Below, piece after piece: positions 20,920 through 30,708 of a DNA stretch of 64,000 bases. This stretch comes from Endotrypanum monterogeii. Lineage: Eukaryota > Euglenozoa > Kinetoplastea > Trypanosomatida > Trypanosomatidae. Position 1 is the first letter of the stretch, and every line of letters begins with the position of its first letter. The position numbers and the translations under genes were made by a program. The notes under the pieces are model-generated. The model was not told the DNA's origin, did not search any database, and saw nothing but the letters and a program-made list of their open reading frames with translations. The stretch lies in contig CM007337.1 of the NCBI GenBank assembly GCA_000333855.2, forward strand, positions 524,648 through 588,647. Reading direction: 5' to 3'.

Positions 20920-23900
20920 ATGTCGTCATCGGCGTCTCTCGCCGGTTCGGTCAATGGGGCTGGTACCTTCATGGTGAAACGGAAGGTGGACGACCGTGTC
21001 AAGACGCTCATCGACGACGTCGCTCACTACAAACATCGAGGGTTAATTCTACTCGTCGGCGATCGTGCTAAGGATCAAGTGGTGAATTTGCATCTCATGA
21101 TCTCCCGCGCCAATCACAACGCCAAGGTGAATGTTCTGTGGTGCATGCGGGAGGACCCCGACTTCGGGTCGACGGGCAAGAAACAGCAGGAAAAGCGAGC
21201 CCGCCTTGAGGTGAAGGGCGGTCTCTCTACTGAGGCCTCTAAAGAGGCCTTCCAGACGTTTCTAGCTCAGACGAACATTCGATTTTGCAAATACAAGGAA
21301 ACGCACAAGATCCTGGGCCAAACATTTGGGATGGCCGTGCTCCAAGACTTCGAAGCAGTCAACCCCAACACACTGGCGCGCACAATGGAGACTGTGATGG
21401 GCGGTGGTGTCGTCGTGATTGTGTTTCGCGCGATGCGTTCGCTTCGCCAGCTCTACACAATTGCCATGGACGTGCACGCGCGATACCGCACCGATGCGCA
21501 AAAAGATGTCGTTCCGCGCTTCAACGAGCGGTTTTTACTATCGCTGACCGACTGCAACACAGCCATGTGTGTGGACGACGACCTGAACGTGCTCCCAATC
21601 ACTCAAAAGATGAAGACCTACGGGAAGAACCGCAAGAACGACGCCTACGACTCAGACCTCGCCGTGCAGGGACGGCTCCAGCACGAGGTGGATTTGGTAA
21701 ACGTCAAAGAAAAGCTGAGGCCGAGCTCGGATGTCGGACCCCTGGTGCAATTGTGTCAGACGATGGATCAAGCCAAGACAGTGCTTTCTCTCATGCAGAC
21801 TGTGATGGATAAGCGCCTGGACTCGACGTGCGTTGTAACAGCCGGTCGCGGACGTGGCAAATCCGCAGCGCTGGGCATGACGGTCGCGGGGGCCATTGCG
21901 CAGGGATACAGCAACATCATGTGTACTGCCCCAACACCAGAAAATGTACAGACTTTTTTTGAGTTTGTGATTCGCGGGCTAAAGGAGCTAGGATACCGCG
22001 AGCGCACTGATTTTGAGGCGCTTCAAGGTGCAAGTGAGGAGTTCGCCAAGTGCTTCATTCGCATAAACATTTTTCGGGAGCACCGTCAGACTGTCCAGTT
22101 CGTATCTGCGACGGAGACGGCGAAGTTTGCGCAAGCAGAGCTTTGTGTGATCGATGAGGCGGCTGCACTACCCCTGACGCTGGTGAAGCGCATTTTGGGC
22201 CCCTACCTGGTCATATTGAGCTCCACCGTATCGGGATACGAGGGTACTGGCCGTAGCCTTTCCATGAAGCTTGTAGCGGACATGCGTCGCAGCAGCAGCA
22301 GCAACGGCGGGGCCCCTGACGCGCGCAGTCTGAAAGAGTTGACCATGAGCGATCCGATCCGTTACGGGCCGGGGGACTCGCTGGAGAAGTGGCTGAACAA
22401 GCTCCTCTGCCTCGATGCAACGAGCGACAGCTGGCAGCTGACGACGTCTCCGCACCCGAGCGCGTGCGAACTCTTCTATGTGAATCGTGACGCTCTTTTC
22501 TCGTACCATCCTTTGGCCGAGGAACTACTTCAGCGTATTCAGTCACTCCTCGTGGCTGCTCACTACAAAAACCAACCAAATGACTTGCAGCTGCTATCGG
22601 ACGCACCGGGGCACCATCTGTTTGTGCTATGCGCTGCCAGCGTCGAGGCCGCCGCGGGTACAGCGGCGGCCCCTGCATCCTCTGCGAAGCCACGTCAGGG
22701 CGTTCCAGACATTTTCTGTGTCATTCACGCATGCGAAGAGGGCCAAGTGAGTGCCCAGAGCATCAAGAGTCACCTCAGCCACGGCCTTCGACCGTCTGGA
22801 GATCTGATTCCTTACACACTCTCCCAATACTACTTAGAGGAGGGATTCGCAAAGTTGGCGGGGCTCCGTGTCGTGCGTATTGCCACGAACCCGGCGCTGC
22901 CACGCGCTGGCTACGGTTCTCGCGCCCTATCCCTTTTACATCAGTACTACAGCGGGTCGATTTCGCTGACTGCAGCGAGGCCCAAGGAGGCGCCTGCGAA
23001 GCAGAGGAACGGCGACACGGGGGCCGACACGCGTGCAGAGAAGAATAGGGGGCAAGCTGAGGACGATGTCGAGTCCTCTGCATCAACAGCGATACTCGCG
23101 CCGCGTAAACAAGTGACTAACCTTCTCACCCCCCTCATCGAACGCCCATACGAGGTTATCGACTACCTTGGTGTAAGCTTCGGCCTCACTATGGAGCTGT
23201 TCAACTTCTGGAAGAAGGCGTGCTACGTTCCTTTGTATGTCCGCCAAGCGCCGAATGAGCTGACCGGTGAACACAGTTGTGTCATGGTGCGGCCGATGGA
23301 CTTCGACCTGCGCCCGCTTCAGCAGGAGTTTCAGCGCCGCATGCTTTCCCTCCTGGCAATGCCGTTCCGCCACCTGCCTACTGACTTGGCTCTAAGCCTA
23401 GTGAGTGACCTGGAGGTGCATGATCCGCACAAGCTGAGCTCGGCGACCGACCTTTCAGAGGTGGACCACCACTTTGTGCGTGTAGATGGTGTCCTGCAGG
23501 CGGGGCGTGAGGACATTGCAGGAATGTTTGCTGCCACTGATGTGCAGCGTCTGCGTCTTGTATCAACGACGTTTATCGAGAGCGGGAATGTGCTCGATCT
23601 GGTTCCATCCTTGGCGAAGCTATACTTCTCGAAGAAGCTGTTTCGGTGCCCTGATGGCACCGACGGCGTGGTGCTCTCCCACGCCCAGGCCGCTGTGCTA
23701 CTGGGTGTGGGTCTGCAGTGTCAAACGATAGAAGAGCTGGGAGCGCAAGCGACATTCTCGGGGGTGTCGGTGCAGCAGCTGCGCGCACTCTTCCTCAAAG
23801 CGATCTCTCGACTCTCTGAGCACATCAACAATTTACAAAAAATCGGCAAAGCAGCGCGGAATAACAACGAATCCGTCCCTGCTGGGGCTGGGAAGCGTTT

Positions 23901-24159
23901 GCGTGCACAGGCGGAGGAGGGGACGGCAGGCGTCGGCGAGGATGGGTCGGAGGATGTGGAAGAAGTATTCGACAGTCATGGCAACTTGAAGGGACTGAAA
24001 GTCGCTCGGAGGGTGAATTCTGTGGTGTCTGTAGATACAACACTCTTACGTGACACGTCTACGTCTGTCTCAGGCAACGCATCTGCTGCGTCGCAGTGCC
24101 CCAATAGTTTGCAAGATGTCTTCTATCGCCCAAAGAAGAAGACTTCTAAGCATCGCTGA
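20920..24159 (+). CDS. NAT10: RNA cytidine acetyltransferase (NAT10/Kre33/TmcA family)
   Basis: The 1079-residue protein is close in length to human NAT10 (1025). It shows the family domains in order. First is an N-terminal DUF1726/TmcA_N region. The ATPase follows, with Walker A GRGRGKS at 309-315 and a Walker-B-like IDEAAALPL starting at 411. The GNAT acetyltransferase comes next, with the acetyl-CoA loop PRAGYGSRAL at about 661-670. Last is the C-terminal tRNA-binding region and a Lys/Arg-rich tail. In other eukaryotes the enzyme uses acetyl-CoA and ATP to make N4-acetylcytidine in 18S rRNA and, with a partner, in tRNA-Ser/Leu. It acts in the nucleolus during small-subunit assembly. All catalytic motifs appear intact. 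A hydrophilic insert of about 60 residues at 685-730, rich in Ala, Glu and Lys, interrupts the GNAT region. The start follows directly on a strong splice site. Confidence 0.95.
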   Translation: MSSSASLAGSVNGAGTFMVKRKVDDRVKTLIDDVAHYKHRGLILLVGDRAKDQVVNLHLMISRANHNAKVNVLWCMREDPDFGSTGKKQQEKRARLEVKGGLSTEASKEAFQTFLAQTNIRFCKYKETHKILGQTFGMAVLQDFEAVNPNTLARTMETVMGGGVVVIVFRAMRSLRQLYTIAMDVHARYRTDAQKDVVPRFNERFLLSLTDCNTAMCVDDDLNVLPITQKMKTYGKNRKNDAYDSDLAVQGRLQHEVDLVNVKEKLRPSSDVGPLVQLCQTMDQAKTVLSLMQTVMDKRLDSTCVVTAGRGRGKSAALGMTVAGAIAQGYSNIMCTAPTPENVQTFFEFVIRGLKELGYRERTDFEALQGASEEFAKCFIRINIFREHRQTVQFVSATETAKFAQAELCVIDEAAALPLTLVKRILGPYLVILSSTVSGYEGTGRSLSMKLVADMRRSSSSNGGAPDARSLKELTMSDPIRYGPGDSLEKWLNKLLCLDATSDSWQLTTSPHPSACELFYVNRDALFSYHPLAEELLQRIQSLLVAAHYKNQPNDLQLLSDAPGHHLFVLCAASVEAAAGTAAAPASSAKPRQGVPDIFCVIHACEEGQVSAQSIKSHLSHGLRPSGDLIPYTLSQYYLEEGFAKLAGLRVVRIATNPALPRAGYGSRALSLLHQYYSGSISLTAARPKEAPAKQRNGDTGADTRAEKNRGQAEDDVESSASTAILAPRKQVTNLLTPLIERPYEVIDYLGVSFGLTMELFNFWKKACYVPLYVRQAPNELTGEHSCVMVRPMDFDLRPLQQEFQRRMLSLLAMPFRHLPTDLALSLVSDLEVHDPHKLSSATDLSEVDHHFVRVDGVLQAGREDIAGMFAATDVQRLRLVSTTFIESGNVLDLVPSLAKLYFSKKLFRCPDGTDGVVLSHAQAAVLLGVGLQCQTIEELGAQATFSGVSVQQLRALFLKAISRLSEHINNLQKIGKAARNNNESVPAGAGKRLRAQAEEGTAGVGEDGSEDVEEVFDSHGNLKGLKVARRVNSVVSVDTTLLRDTSTSVSGNASAASQCPNSLQDVFYRPKKKTSKHR

Positions 24160-25629
24160 CAGTGAAGCCTGGAAGAGAGGGAGGAGTCAACGGACCGCCG
24201 CACGTGCAGGCAGACACACAGACACACACACACACACACACACACTTTTTTCTGCGTGAATGAATTTTTTGTGTCTCGTGGGTGCAATCGACCAGTGAGG
24301 CTGGGGGATGACGAGAGGAAACAACAAAAACAAAAAAAGAAAGGAGAACCAAACCGTCATTACGTTGATAAATTTTCTCCTCATCTAACTTCACCACAAT
24401 AGGTGTACAGCAAGGCAGGGCGGAGCCTCGAGGTATCGCCGAATGCGAGTACAGAATGGGGTGGGGTAGAGGGGGTAGGGGGGATGCCCCAACTTTGTGG
24501 TCAGGCTCTTCTTTGTTTTTTATGAAGTGCATCCCAACTCTCTTTTTCATTGACCCCTAGCCTCCTCCATCTGAATATTTTTCTGCTCCCCTGTGTCGAT
24601 GAACCATTCTCCGCTGTTGTTAACTTTTCCTTATCTGAAGGTCTTCACTTAAGGAAGTCCCCCCGTCGTTTCTTTATGCGATTCCTTACCCGACTGGTGG
24701 ATGTGTTTCAGCGTGTGTGTGTGTGTGCGTTTTTTTTTTTTTGGTGGGAAGTGTTTCTGTTTTGACTCGTATAATAAATCGAACGACTAACCCCCTCCCT
24801 CCTCCCCAAACCCATGGTTTCTGTGACTAGGATCACCCACGTTGTCCATTACACACGCTGCATCTGTGAAGGTGTCATGAGTACGCCGTCACGCATCGGT
24901 GCGAAAGTGTGGGTGTGTGAGTGTGAGTGTGTTCTTTATGCTTGAGGTGGTCCAGTCTATGAACGTATGCAAATATGCATACCGGTGATCGTTGGGTGTG
25001 CCGAGGTAGAGTGGGCAGGGGACCAACCTGTATCACGGAAGTAAATATATGTTAACTGAGTGCGACATGTGTTTCACAGCAAATTTTTCATCTCGATGAA
25101 GAGCACACGTACGTACATTCGTAGGGGCAAACGTCTGTACAGGGGCGATCACATACCTATGTGGGGTAGTCGGAAAAACCGTACATCTGATGAACTAAAG
25201 ACTCCGCGCAGGGGGGACGGGTAGGCCTTTAGAGGGACAACGGTAGTTGCTCTTACCCTTCCGGCAGGCTAGCTTCTGCACTTGTTGTTCTGATGCTGCG
25301 ATGGATGCACAAGGAGATTTTTGTCTCCGCTTCGTTTGGTCAACTTCAATCTGCCGGTTGGTGCTTCTAACCCGCATTTGCTCTCTCTTTTTACCTTTCC
25401 CCCCGTTCCCCGTCGACTGGACGCGGTCATAAACACACGAGCACAGGGCCTCCAACGAGTGCTGTGCCTGTTTATGGATGTGGTGCACTACAAATAAATG
25501 TACTTGTCATCAAAGGACCCCGCTTGACCCTCTTTTTTTAAAGAATTTTCTTCTCCACCCCCTTGCCGAGGAGCGCACGGACAGATCCACAGACGCACAA
25601 TATACCCCAACTAACGGACGCGCGAGAAA
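24160..25629. other. non-coding gap
   Basis: This 1.5-kb stretch has no coding frame that I can support. It holds a (CA)n tract at 24218-24245, 60 bases after the NAT10 stop, and a T run near 24730. A likely splice acceptor for the next gene is the AG at 25542-25543 after a T-rich tract, or the AG at 25569-25570. Confidence 0.7.
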
Positions 25630-26988
25630 ATGAGCCTCCATGTCATGCCGTTTCTGATTCTCAACCTCGGGGTTGAGATGATGTTCATTCTGAACTCGCG
25701 CCTGCTCGCGCAGCAGGTGGTGCCAGCCAGGGCGATGGTCGTTTTGAGCGATATCGGCTCAAATATGTTCGATGGAGATTTTGTGAAGGAACTTTTCAAG
25801 CCGCAGCGGATGTACGCCGCCGCCTCCGTGCTGCAGGTGTTCACAGCGCTCTCGAGCAGCAGCGTAATGCATCTCAGTGAAAACTCACTGCGTAAGCTGT
25901 ACGATCTGGTCTACATGACTGTCAAGTATCAGGTTTTCACGCAGCGCCACCCCCTGGAACTCCTCGAGCTGACACTGAATCATCTGGACTCGGTGCAGGA
26001 CATATTGCCAGCCTTGACACGGCCGCTCGTGAGGGAAGTAGAGGAGCGCGTTTTGCAGTTGGCCAATACGCTAAATGTTGGTGATTGGGCAAATGTGAGG
26101 CGATCCCTGCTTAACTTTTTTGTCGATCGTCATGTACGAGTATCTGTTTTTCTTGATATGAAAGTGCAGGACAGCGAAAGTGGCGCATTTCGCATTTCCC
26201 GCGATTGTTTTCTCTCGCCCTCGCCAGCCTCAAAGCCCCCAGGGCTCGTCTACGTGGCGGGTGATCCCCAGCCGGGCAAGTTTGCCCACCCAGATGCACA
26301 CCTATCCTACCCCCCACACATACCTCTGGGGTCGTGGGTACCACGTAGAGGTGCACCACGAATGACAAACGGTGGGTTCGACATCTATACTAAAGTCGCT
26401 GTAGGGGCGTCATCAAAGGCAACTCCGGCAGGTGGGGCTGCTGGAGGTACAGCTGACAGTACCGTGGACCCCCTCGGAAGGCAGACCCGCGAAGTTAGGC
26501 TTAACCAGAGACTGGCTGCAAGTGATGCCGAGGAAGTCACAGCCCAAAACTCCGTCGACGCCCAGTTGGCGCCAACCACTGTAACGCTTGAGCAGCAACG
26601 CGCCTACGATGCCGAGCTCAAGTACCTTGCTGAGCTTATTGGGCCCGTGAGTCGTCCCGATGACGTGCAGGGGTTCGAGCTCGACTTATTTTCAGACTTT
26701 AGTGGCAGTACTAGGGAAGCGGCCAGCGCCATGTCCCACTCTCACACTGCCCCATCTGCTACAGCGAGTGGGTATGGCGGCAAAGGCGTGGCGGTGCTGC
26801 CCTCGGTTCCGATCTCTCGGATGACAGTCGCTTCTGTTCGGGAGGAGAATAGGCGGCTGTTGGGCATCATGCATGATTTCCAACTACCCAAAGACTCTGT
26901 TGATGGCAGTGGTCGCCCTGCTGCCGCTGCCCAAGAAACCGGTGTAAAGACAACGAACAGTTTGCTGGACATTATGGACGAGCTGTGA
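25630..26988 (+). CDS. OSCP1: OSCP1-like protein
   Basis: The 452-residue product begins like vertebrate and algal OSCP1: LPFLxLNLG-type opening (here MPFLILNLGVEMMFIL), then a segment ending DIGSNMFDGDFVKELFKPQ, and KLYDLVYMTVKYQV near residue 100. The conserved region covers roughly residues 1-245. The rest, about 260-452, is Gly/Ala/Ser-rich and divergent, with an acidic patch ELDLFSDFSG near 350. OSCP1 (once named organic solute carrier partner 1 or oxidored-nitro domain protein) is found mainly in ciliated or flagellated organisms and is associated with cilia and the Golgi. A flagellar role in this flagellate is plausible but inferred. No membrane segment is clear. The ATG at 25630 lies at the start of the conserved block, so it is well supported. 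Confidence 0.88.
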   Translation: MSLHVMPFLILNLGVEMMFILNSRLLAQQVVPARAMVVLSDIGSNMFDGDFVKELFKPQRMYAAASVLQVFTALSSSSVMHLSENSLRKLYDLVYMTVKYQVFTQRHPLELLELTLNHLDSVQDILPALTRPLVREVEERVLQLANTLNVGDWANVRRSLLNFFVDRHVRVSVFLDMKVQDSESGAFRISRDCFLSPSPASKPPGLVYVAGDPQPGKFAHPDAHLSYPPHIPLGSWVPRRGAPRMTNGGFDIYTKVAVGASSKATPAGGAAGGTADSTVDPLGRQTREVRLNQRLAASDAEEVTAQNSVDAQLAPTTVTLEQQRAYDAELKYLAELIGPVSRPDDVQGFELDLFSDFSGSTREAASAMSHSHTAPSATASGYGGKGVAVLPSVPISRMTVASVREENRRLLGIMHDFQLPKDSVDGSGRPAAAAQETGVKTTNSLLDIMDEL

Positions 26989-28325
26989 AGGTATGCACCC
27001 ACGCAGTGGAGGAGGGTCGTATGTCTGTGTGCGTTGTTATCTGTTCCAGGAGACAGAGGAGGAGATGCACGCAAGGGCTAAAAAGATTCATTTTTTTTTG
27101 GGGGGGGGAGGAGAGGGAACGATCCATACTCCTGTGGGGTTGCAAGCATTTTGTTTGTTTGTGCTCATTCATTTCTCGCTCTCTTTTGTTGTTTGTTTAT
27201 CCTCCGGTACGATGCATGCTGTTCCTCTGACGCGCTTTCCTTGTCGTATTTGGCAGTGGGCTGTGTCAGACCCCCTTCTCCTCCCTTCTCTCTCCCTCAC
27301 TGTCGATTGCCGGATACTGCCCGCGCTTGTGGCGGGGGCGAAGTGCAATTGCCGTTTTTTCCTCACATGTATGGAGATTATGAGCTGTCCAAACGAACTG
27401 ACCTCTCCCTTCACCTGGCCACTTTCATGTGTCTTGTAACTTCTCTCCCCCCCTCCTCCTGCATCTCCGTATGTTCTGTTCTACGGCACATATCTCACCC
27501 CAGAAGCCCAGAACCCTCCTAAGCACGTCTGTACCTCTATAGTGCGCGTGTGTGTGTGTGTGTGTTTAGGGGGTCGGGGGATGGAGGCGGTCTTGGAAGA
27601 CGGGGGACGGATTAATTAACAAGAAAAATGCGCGCAGCCTCTCATTCGGTCACTAAAGGCGAGTACACCTCACTCTGCCTGTATATCTCCTTTGTGTCGG
27701 TTTTTTTTTTTTCGGGGCTTTTAGTGCTCTACCATCATCCCTCCTCACTGTGTCTCCCCTTTTTCCCCTCCTCTATCGGTGAACGAGTACACTCACTTCT
27801 GCGACTACCAGACTGATGACACTGAAATTCTGCAATACACGCCAAGCGCAGCCAACATAGGACCTGTAGCGAAACCCCAGCGTCATTATCATATTCTTTT
27901 TTTTTTCGAGGGTAGCAAATATATATCTATCTTTATATATATATATATATCATTTATATTTGTATACGTACATACCAAATTGATGTTTGTTTTTACAGAG
28001 TAGGCGAGTGATAGCTGAGCACCAAACACATTCCCCCCCCCTCCTATTACCACTCTTTAGCATACGTGGTTAGGTAGCCTATAGCGTTAGTACAAATTTT
28101 TAGTACAGTTCTTCCTGTCGGCTGGCACGTGCATGCGTGTGCGCTCACACACGAACAAGTAGAGCATTGTGAATTCCTATCACCTTTGCGTTGTGTCTTT
28201 GGCATATCCCCGACGCCAAATTTCTCGTTTTTTTTTTTAATGCTACAGGTCGGTCGTGAATTCTTCACACATTCGGCCCCCTCCCAGCTTTCCTCCTATT
28301 TGCGTTGAGGCGGCTAGACGTAGCG
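26989..28325. other. non-coding gap
   Basis: No gene is visible. The stretch contains a T/G run near 27090-27110, (GT)n at 27547-27565, T runs near 27703 and 27898, and an imperfect (TA)n at 27935-27951. Confidence 0.7.
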
Positions 28326-28378
28326 TCTTTCTTCCGCCTCCCCCCCCCCTCTCTCTACCCTCGTGTGGCGTGGTCCAG
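28326..28378 (+). promoter_or_regulatory. predicted trans-splice acceptor
   Basis: A C/T tract at 28326-28361 is followed by the AG at 28377-28378, about 41 bases before the ATG of the next gene. Confidence 0.6.
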
Positions 28379-28419
28379 GTTCAGCGACGAGGGGAACACA
28401 CAAACAACAAAAAAGGGTA

Positions 28420-29376
28420 ATGATGTTTCGCCTGTCCTGTTATGCGGCCCGCGACACCGTGAAGGCGATTTCATGCATCAACAGAGGTGCGCTGATCACA
28501 CCCGGTCGGACCTATCGCGTCATTCCCCACGTCTACAATGAGATCGAAGAGCTTGCAGAGACACAAAAGCGCGGCCGCTGGTCCATTTCGCATCGCAACT
28601 GCCTCCAGCAGCCGCTGAAGAAGGCGGAGATCATGAGCGACAAACTGAACCTGCGCGAGGGTCGCCGCACGGGCGTGCTGCCAGAAAAGGCTATTGCACG
28701 TCGACTGAGTCATACATATGCCGTAGATGGTAAGGTGTACGAATCCCCATCCAAGACGAAGTTGATCAACATCACAGTCGTGAATTTCGACGGCCACCCG
28801 TTTCATTTTCGAACCTATCCAATGCCTGATGTGACCCTCAACACGCTCATCGACGGCTCTGGCATGTGCCACGGTCATGCCACGCACTGGGGAAAGTGCA
28901 ACAACCCCGACTGCTCGGACTGGAACCATGGTGATGGGTGCATGGTGAATGTGGATATCGAAACGCTGGACCGTCTGTTACCCCCCAATAGGTGGGAGTA
29001 TACGTCGCTGACAGCGTGGCGCGCGACTGACAGGCCAGATATTACCTTCAACACACGGTTTAGCTGCCAAATTCCCATTACAGAGGAGCTAGACGGCGCC
29101 GTCTTCGCGCTCAAGCAGCTGTGGTCGCGTGCTTTGCGTGAGTCTGTATCTGATTGGGGTTTGGTTGATGACCAAGCAACGATCCACGGCGCCCGTAGCA
29201 AGAAAATAGAGCCCTGGGCCCCAATCATTGAGGAGCCGACAAAAGTGGATTTTCCCATCACGTGGGACATGCTCTGGGCGACAAGCTACCAGGACATTAT
29301 GAAAGAGAAGTACTCCAACTACCGTCGCAAGGATGGCTTCCATACAAAGCCCGAGACGTGGGCTGCTTACGTTTAA
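28420..29376 (+). CDS. Cys/His-rich mitochondrial protein, ferredoxin-like candidate
   Basis: Two consecutive ATGs (28420, 28423) start a 318-residue protein. The frame is open farther upstream, but no ATG exists there. The N-terminus MMFRLSCYAARDTVKAI is a plausible short kinetoplastid mitochondrial presequence. At about 113-190 lies a region that reads like a ferredoxin-type fold: two short beta-like strands, then a metal-ligand-like cluster C150, H151, H153, H156, C160, C165, H170 and C174. The spacing (C-x9-C-x4-C-x8-C) does not match plant-type 2Fe-2S ferredoxins, so a different metal site is likely. I cannot name the family. Options are a kinetoplastid-specific respiratory-chain subunit, possibly related to the ferredoxin-like bridge subunit (C1-FDX) seen in some protist and plant complex I, or another mitochondrial factor. 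It is followed 1.1 kb downstream by a QCR9-like gene. Confidence 0.8.
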   Translation: MMFRLSCYAARDTVKAISCINRGALITPGRTYRVIPHVYNEIEELAETQKRGRWSISHRNCLQQPLKKAEIMSDKLNLREGRRTGVLPEKAIARRLSHTYAVDGKVYESPSKTKLINITVVNFDGHPFHFRTYPMPDVTLNTLIDGSGMCHGHATHWGKCNNPDCSDWNHGDGCMVNVDIETLDRLLPPNRWEYTSLTAWRATDRPDITFNTRFSCQIPITEELDGAVFALKQLWSRALRESVSDWGLVDDQATIHGARSKKIEPWAPIIEEPTKVDFPITWDMLWATSYQDIMKEKYSNYRRKDGFHTKPETWAAYV

Positions 29377-29518
29377 GGAGTTTGTCGATGTTCGTATGGT
29401 TACTACAACGGCGTTTTTTTTTTTGAAAAACTGGCTACTGTGTGCCCTATTTTCTTTGATTATATATACAGTTCACGAATCTGCTGCACCGGATGCTTTG
29501 TGCGTGCGCGAGTAAGGT

Positions 29519-29547
29519 CGTGGTGGTGGTGGTGGTGGTGGTGGTGG
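29519..29547. repeat. (GGT)n trinucleotide repeat
   Basis: About nine GGT units. On the + strand it is G-rich enough to consider unusual structures. Confidence 0.85.
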
Positions 29548-29608
29548 GGAACTGACCGTCCTAGAGCGATGAAAGGCTTGGAGCCTCGGATGTGTTTCTC
29601 TAACCTCT

Positions 29609-29639
<31 letters not shown>

Positions 29640-29757
29640 CTTTAGTACTCCCTCCGATTCCTGCCAACATCCAGAGCCTCTTGTTGCTCGTGAATCGTCT
29701 TTCCACTTGACCCAACCGATCCCTGGTCACGTCAAGCCCACATGGGTGATGCGCCAC

Positions 29758-29825
29758 ACACATCTACCCCCTCACACACACACGCACACGAGCGTTGCGT
29801 ATGTGTGTGAGGGGGGTAGATGTGT
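29758..29825 (+). ncRNA. long imperfect hairpin in 3' UTR or spacer
   Basis: The arm 29758-29780 pairs with 29802-29825 over 23 bp with a single unpaired G (five C against six G). After one mismatch, pairing resumes for five more bp (29782-29786 with 29796-29800), leaving a 9-base loop. In the sense transcript this would be a stable stem of about 28 bp. It falls between the Cys/His-rich gene and the QCR9-like gene. That it is a processed RNA is not shown; it may only be a structured 3' UTR element. Confidence 0.4.
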
Positions 29826-30437
29826 ATTTCTTCATCACCTTCTTGACAGGCGGTCGCTTCTTTGATTCTTTTTTTTTTTTTGCGTGCGCTTTCTCATTAC
29901 TGTTTGCCTGATTTCTCCTCTCGTCGTCCTCCCTCAGTTTAACCAGTGGCTCGATCGGGGAGGGGGGGGGTGAAGTCAAAAGCCAAAAATATCTACTGAG
30001 GATACGAGACGGTGCCTTCGTGCCTCTATCGGTACAGATGCTGATGTGAGTGTGTGTAACCCCTTTTTTCTCCCTCGACCGCGCCATACACCAAGTAATG
30101 CGCGGTACAACGAATCAAGCAGAAGTGTTACCCTGTACGCCCTCGAGAGAGTGTCTAACATTTTGTGGGGGTTTCTCTAGATTCCCCTTGCATTCCATGA
30201 AGCACCTTTATCTTTTTTTCTTTCCCTTTTCTTTTGATTTTACCTCCTCTTGTTGCCTTCTCTTCTGTTGTACATTCCATACTGCTGTACTATCATCATT
30301 GTCGTATCGTTGCCACTCTCTGCCGCCTCCGTTCATGACAACCCTCTCGAGTAGTCGCTCGCCTTTCCTTGTTACTTGACATCCGGGCTGTCCTTTATCA
30401 AACCTCAGTTTTTGAATTGGGTGCCTCATTATCAACT

Positions 30438-30488
30438 ACCCCCATCCCCCCCCCCCTGGCTGACTCTTTGTCATACACAAACACACAG
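30438..30488 (+). promoter_or_regulatory. predicted trans-splice acceptor
   Basis: A C-rich pyrimidine tract (30438-30461) precedes the AG at 30487-30488. This gives a very short 5' UTR of 16 bases and fixes the ATG at 30505 as the start of the small QCR9-like gene. Confidence 0.6.
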
Positions 30489-30504
30489 ATACATATTCGT
30501 AATC

Positions 30505-30708
30505 ATGGCCCCATTTTGGACTAACGTGCTGAACTACACGTACGCCCGGGGCTTTATTCGCATTCCGATTGTGCTGGCACTCCCGATCGTCTTTAATAAA
30601 TACGTGCTGTATCAATACGAGGACGCCTTCAAAAAATGGAATGCCGGCCACAACCAGGCCGACATCTGGAATCGTCTGCAGAAAAAGGTGGCCGCAGATG
30701 CAGAGTAG
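30505..30708 (+). CDS. QCR9/UQCR10-like subunit of the cytochrome bc1 complex
   Basis: This 67-residue frame is easy to overlook. It starts 16 bases after a predicted splice site; the frame is open upstream but that part precedes the splice site. The protein has one hydrophobic segment (about 17-37), then a charged helix with the pattern YEDAFKKWNAGHNQADIWNR and a short Lys/Ala tail. This matches the QCR9/UQCR10 family of complex III: one transmembrane helix, then an aromatic-rich segment with W..-HN..-W spacing, in 55-70 residues. Family members sit in the mitochondrial inner membrane beside cytochrome c1 and the Rieske protein. No cleavable presequence is expected in this family. The similarity is judged by eye over about 30 residues, so another small respiratory subunit remains possible. 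Confidence 0.75.
   Translation: MAPFWTNVLNYTYARGFIRIPIVLALPIVFNKYVLYQYEDAFKKWNAGHNQADIWNRLQKKVAADAE

Larger units (their letters stand above)
29377..30437. other. spacer with GGT repeat, TA tract and long hairpin
   Basis: No gene is visible. There is a (GGT)n run at about 29519-29547, a (TA)n tract at 29613-29639, and a 28-bp imperfect hairpin at 29758-29825. A homopurine/homopyrimidine-rich stretch leads to the next gene. Confidence 0.75.
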
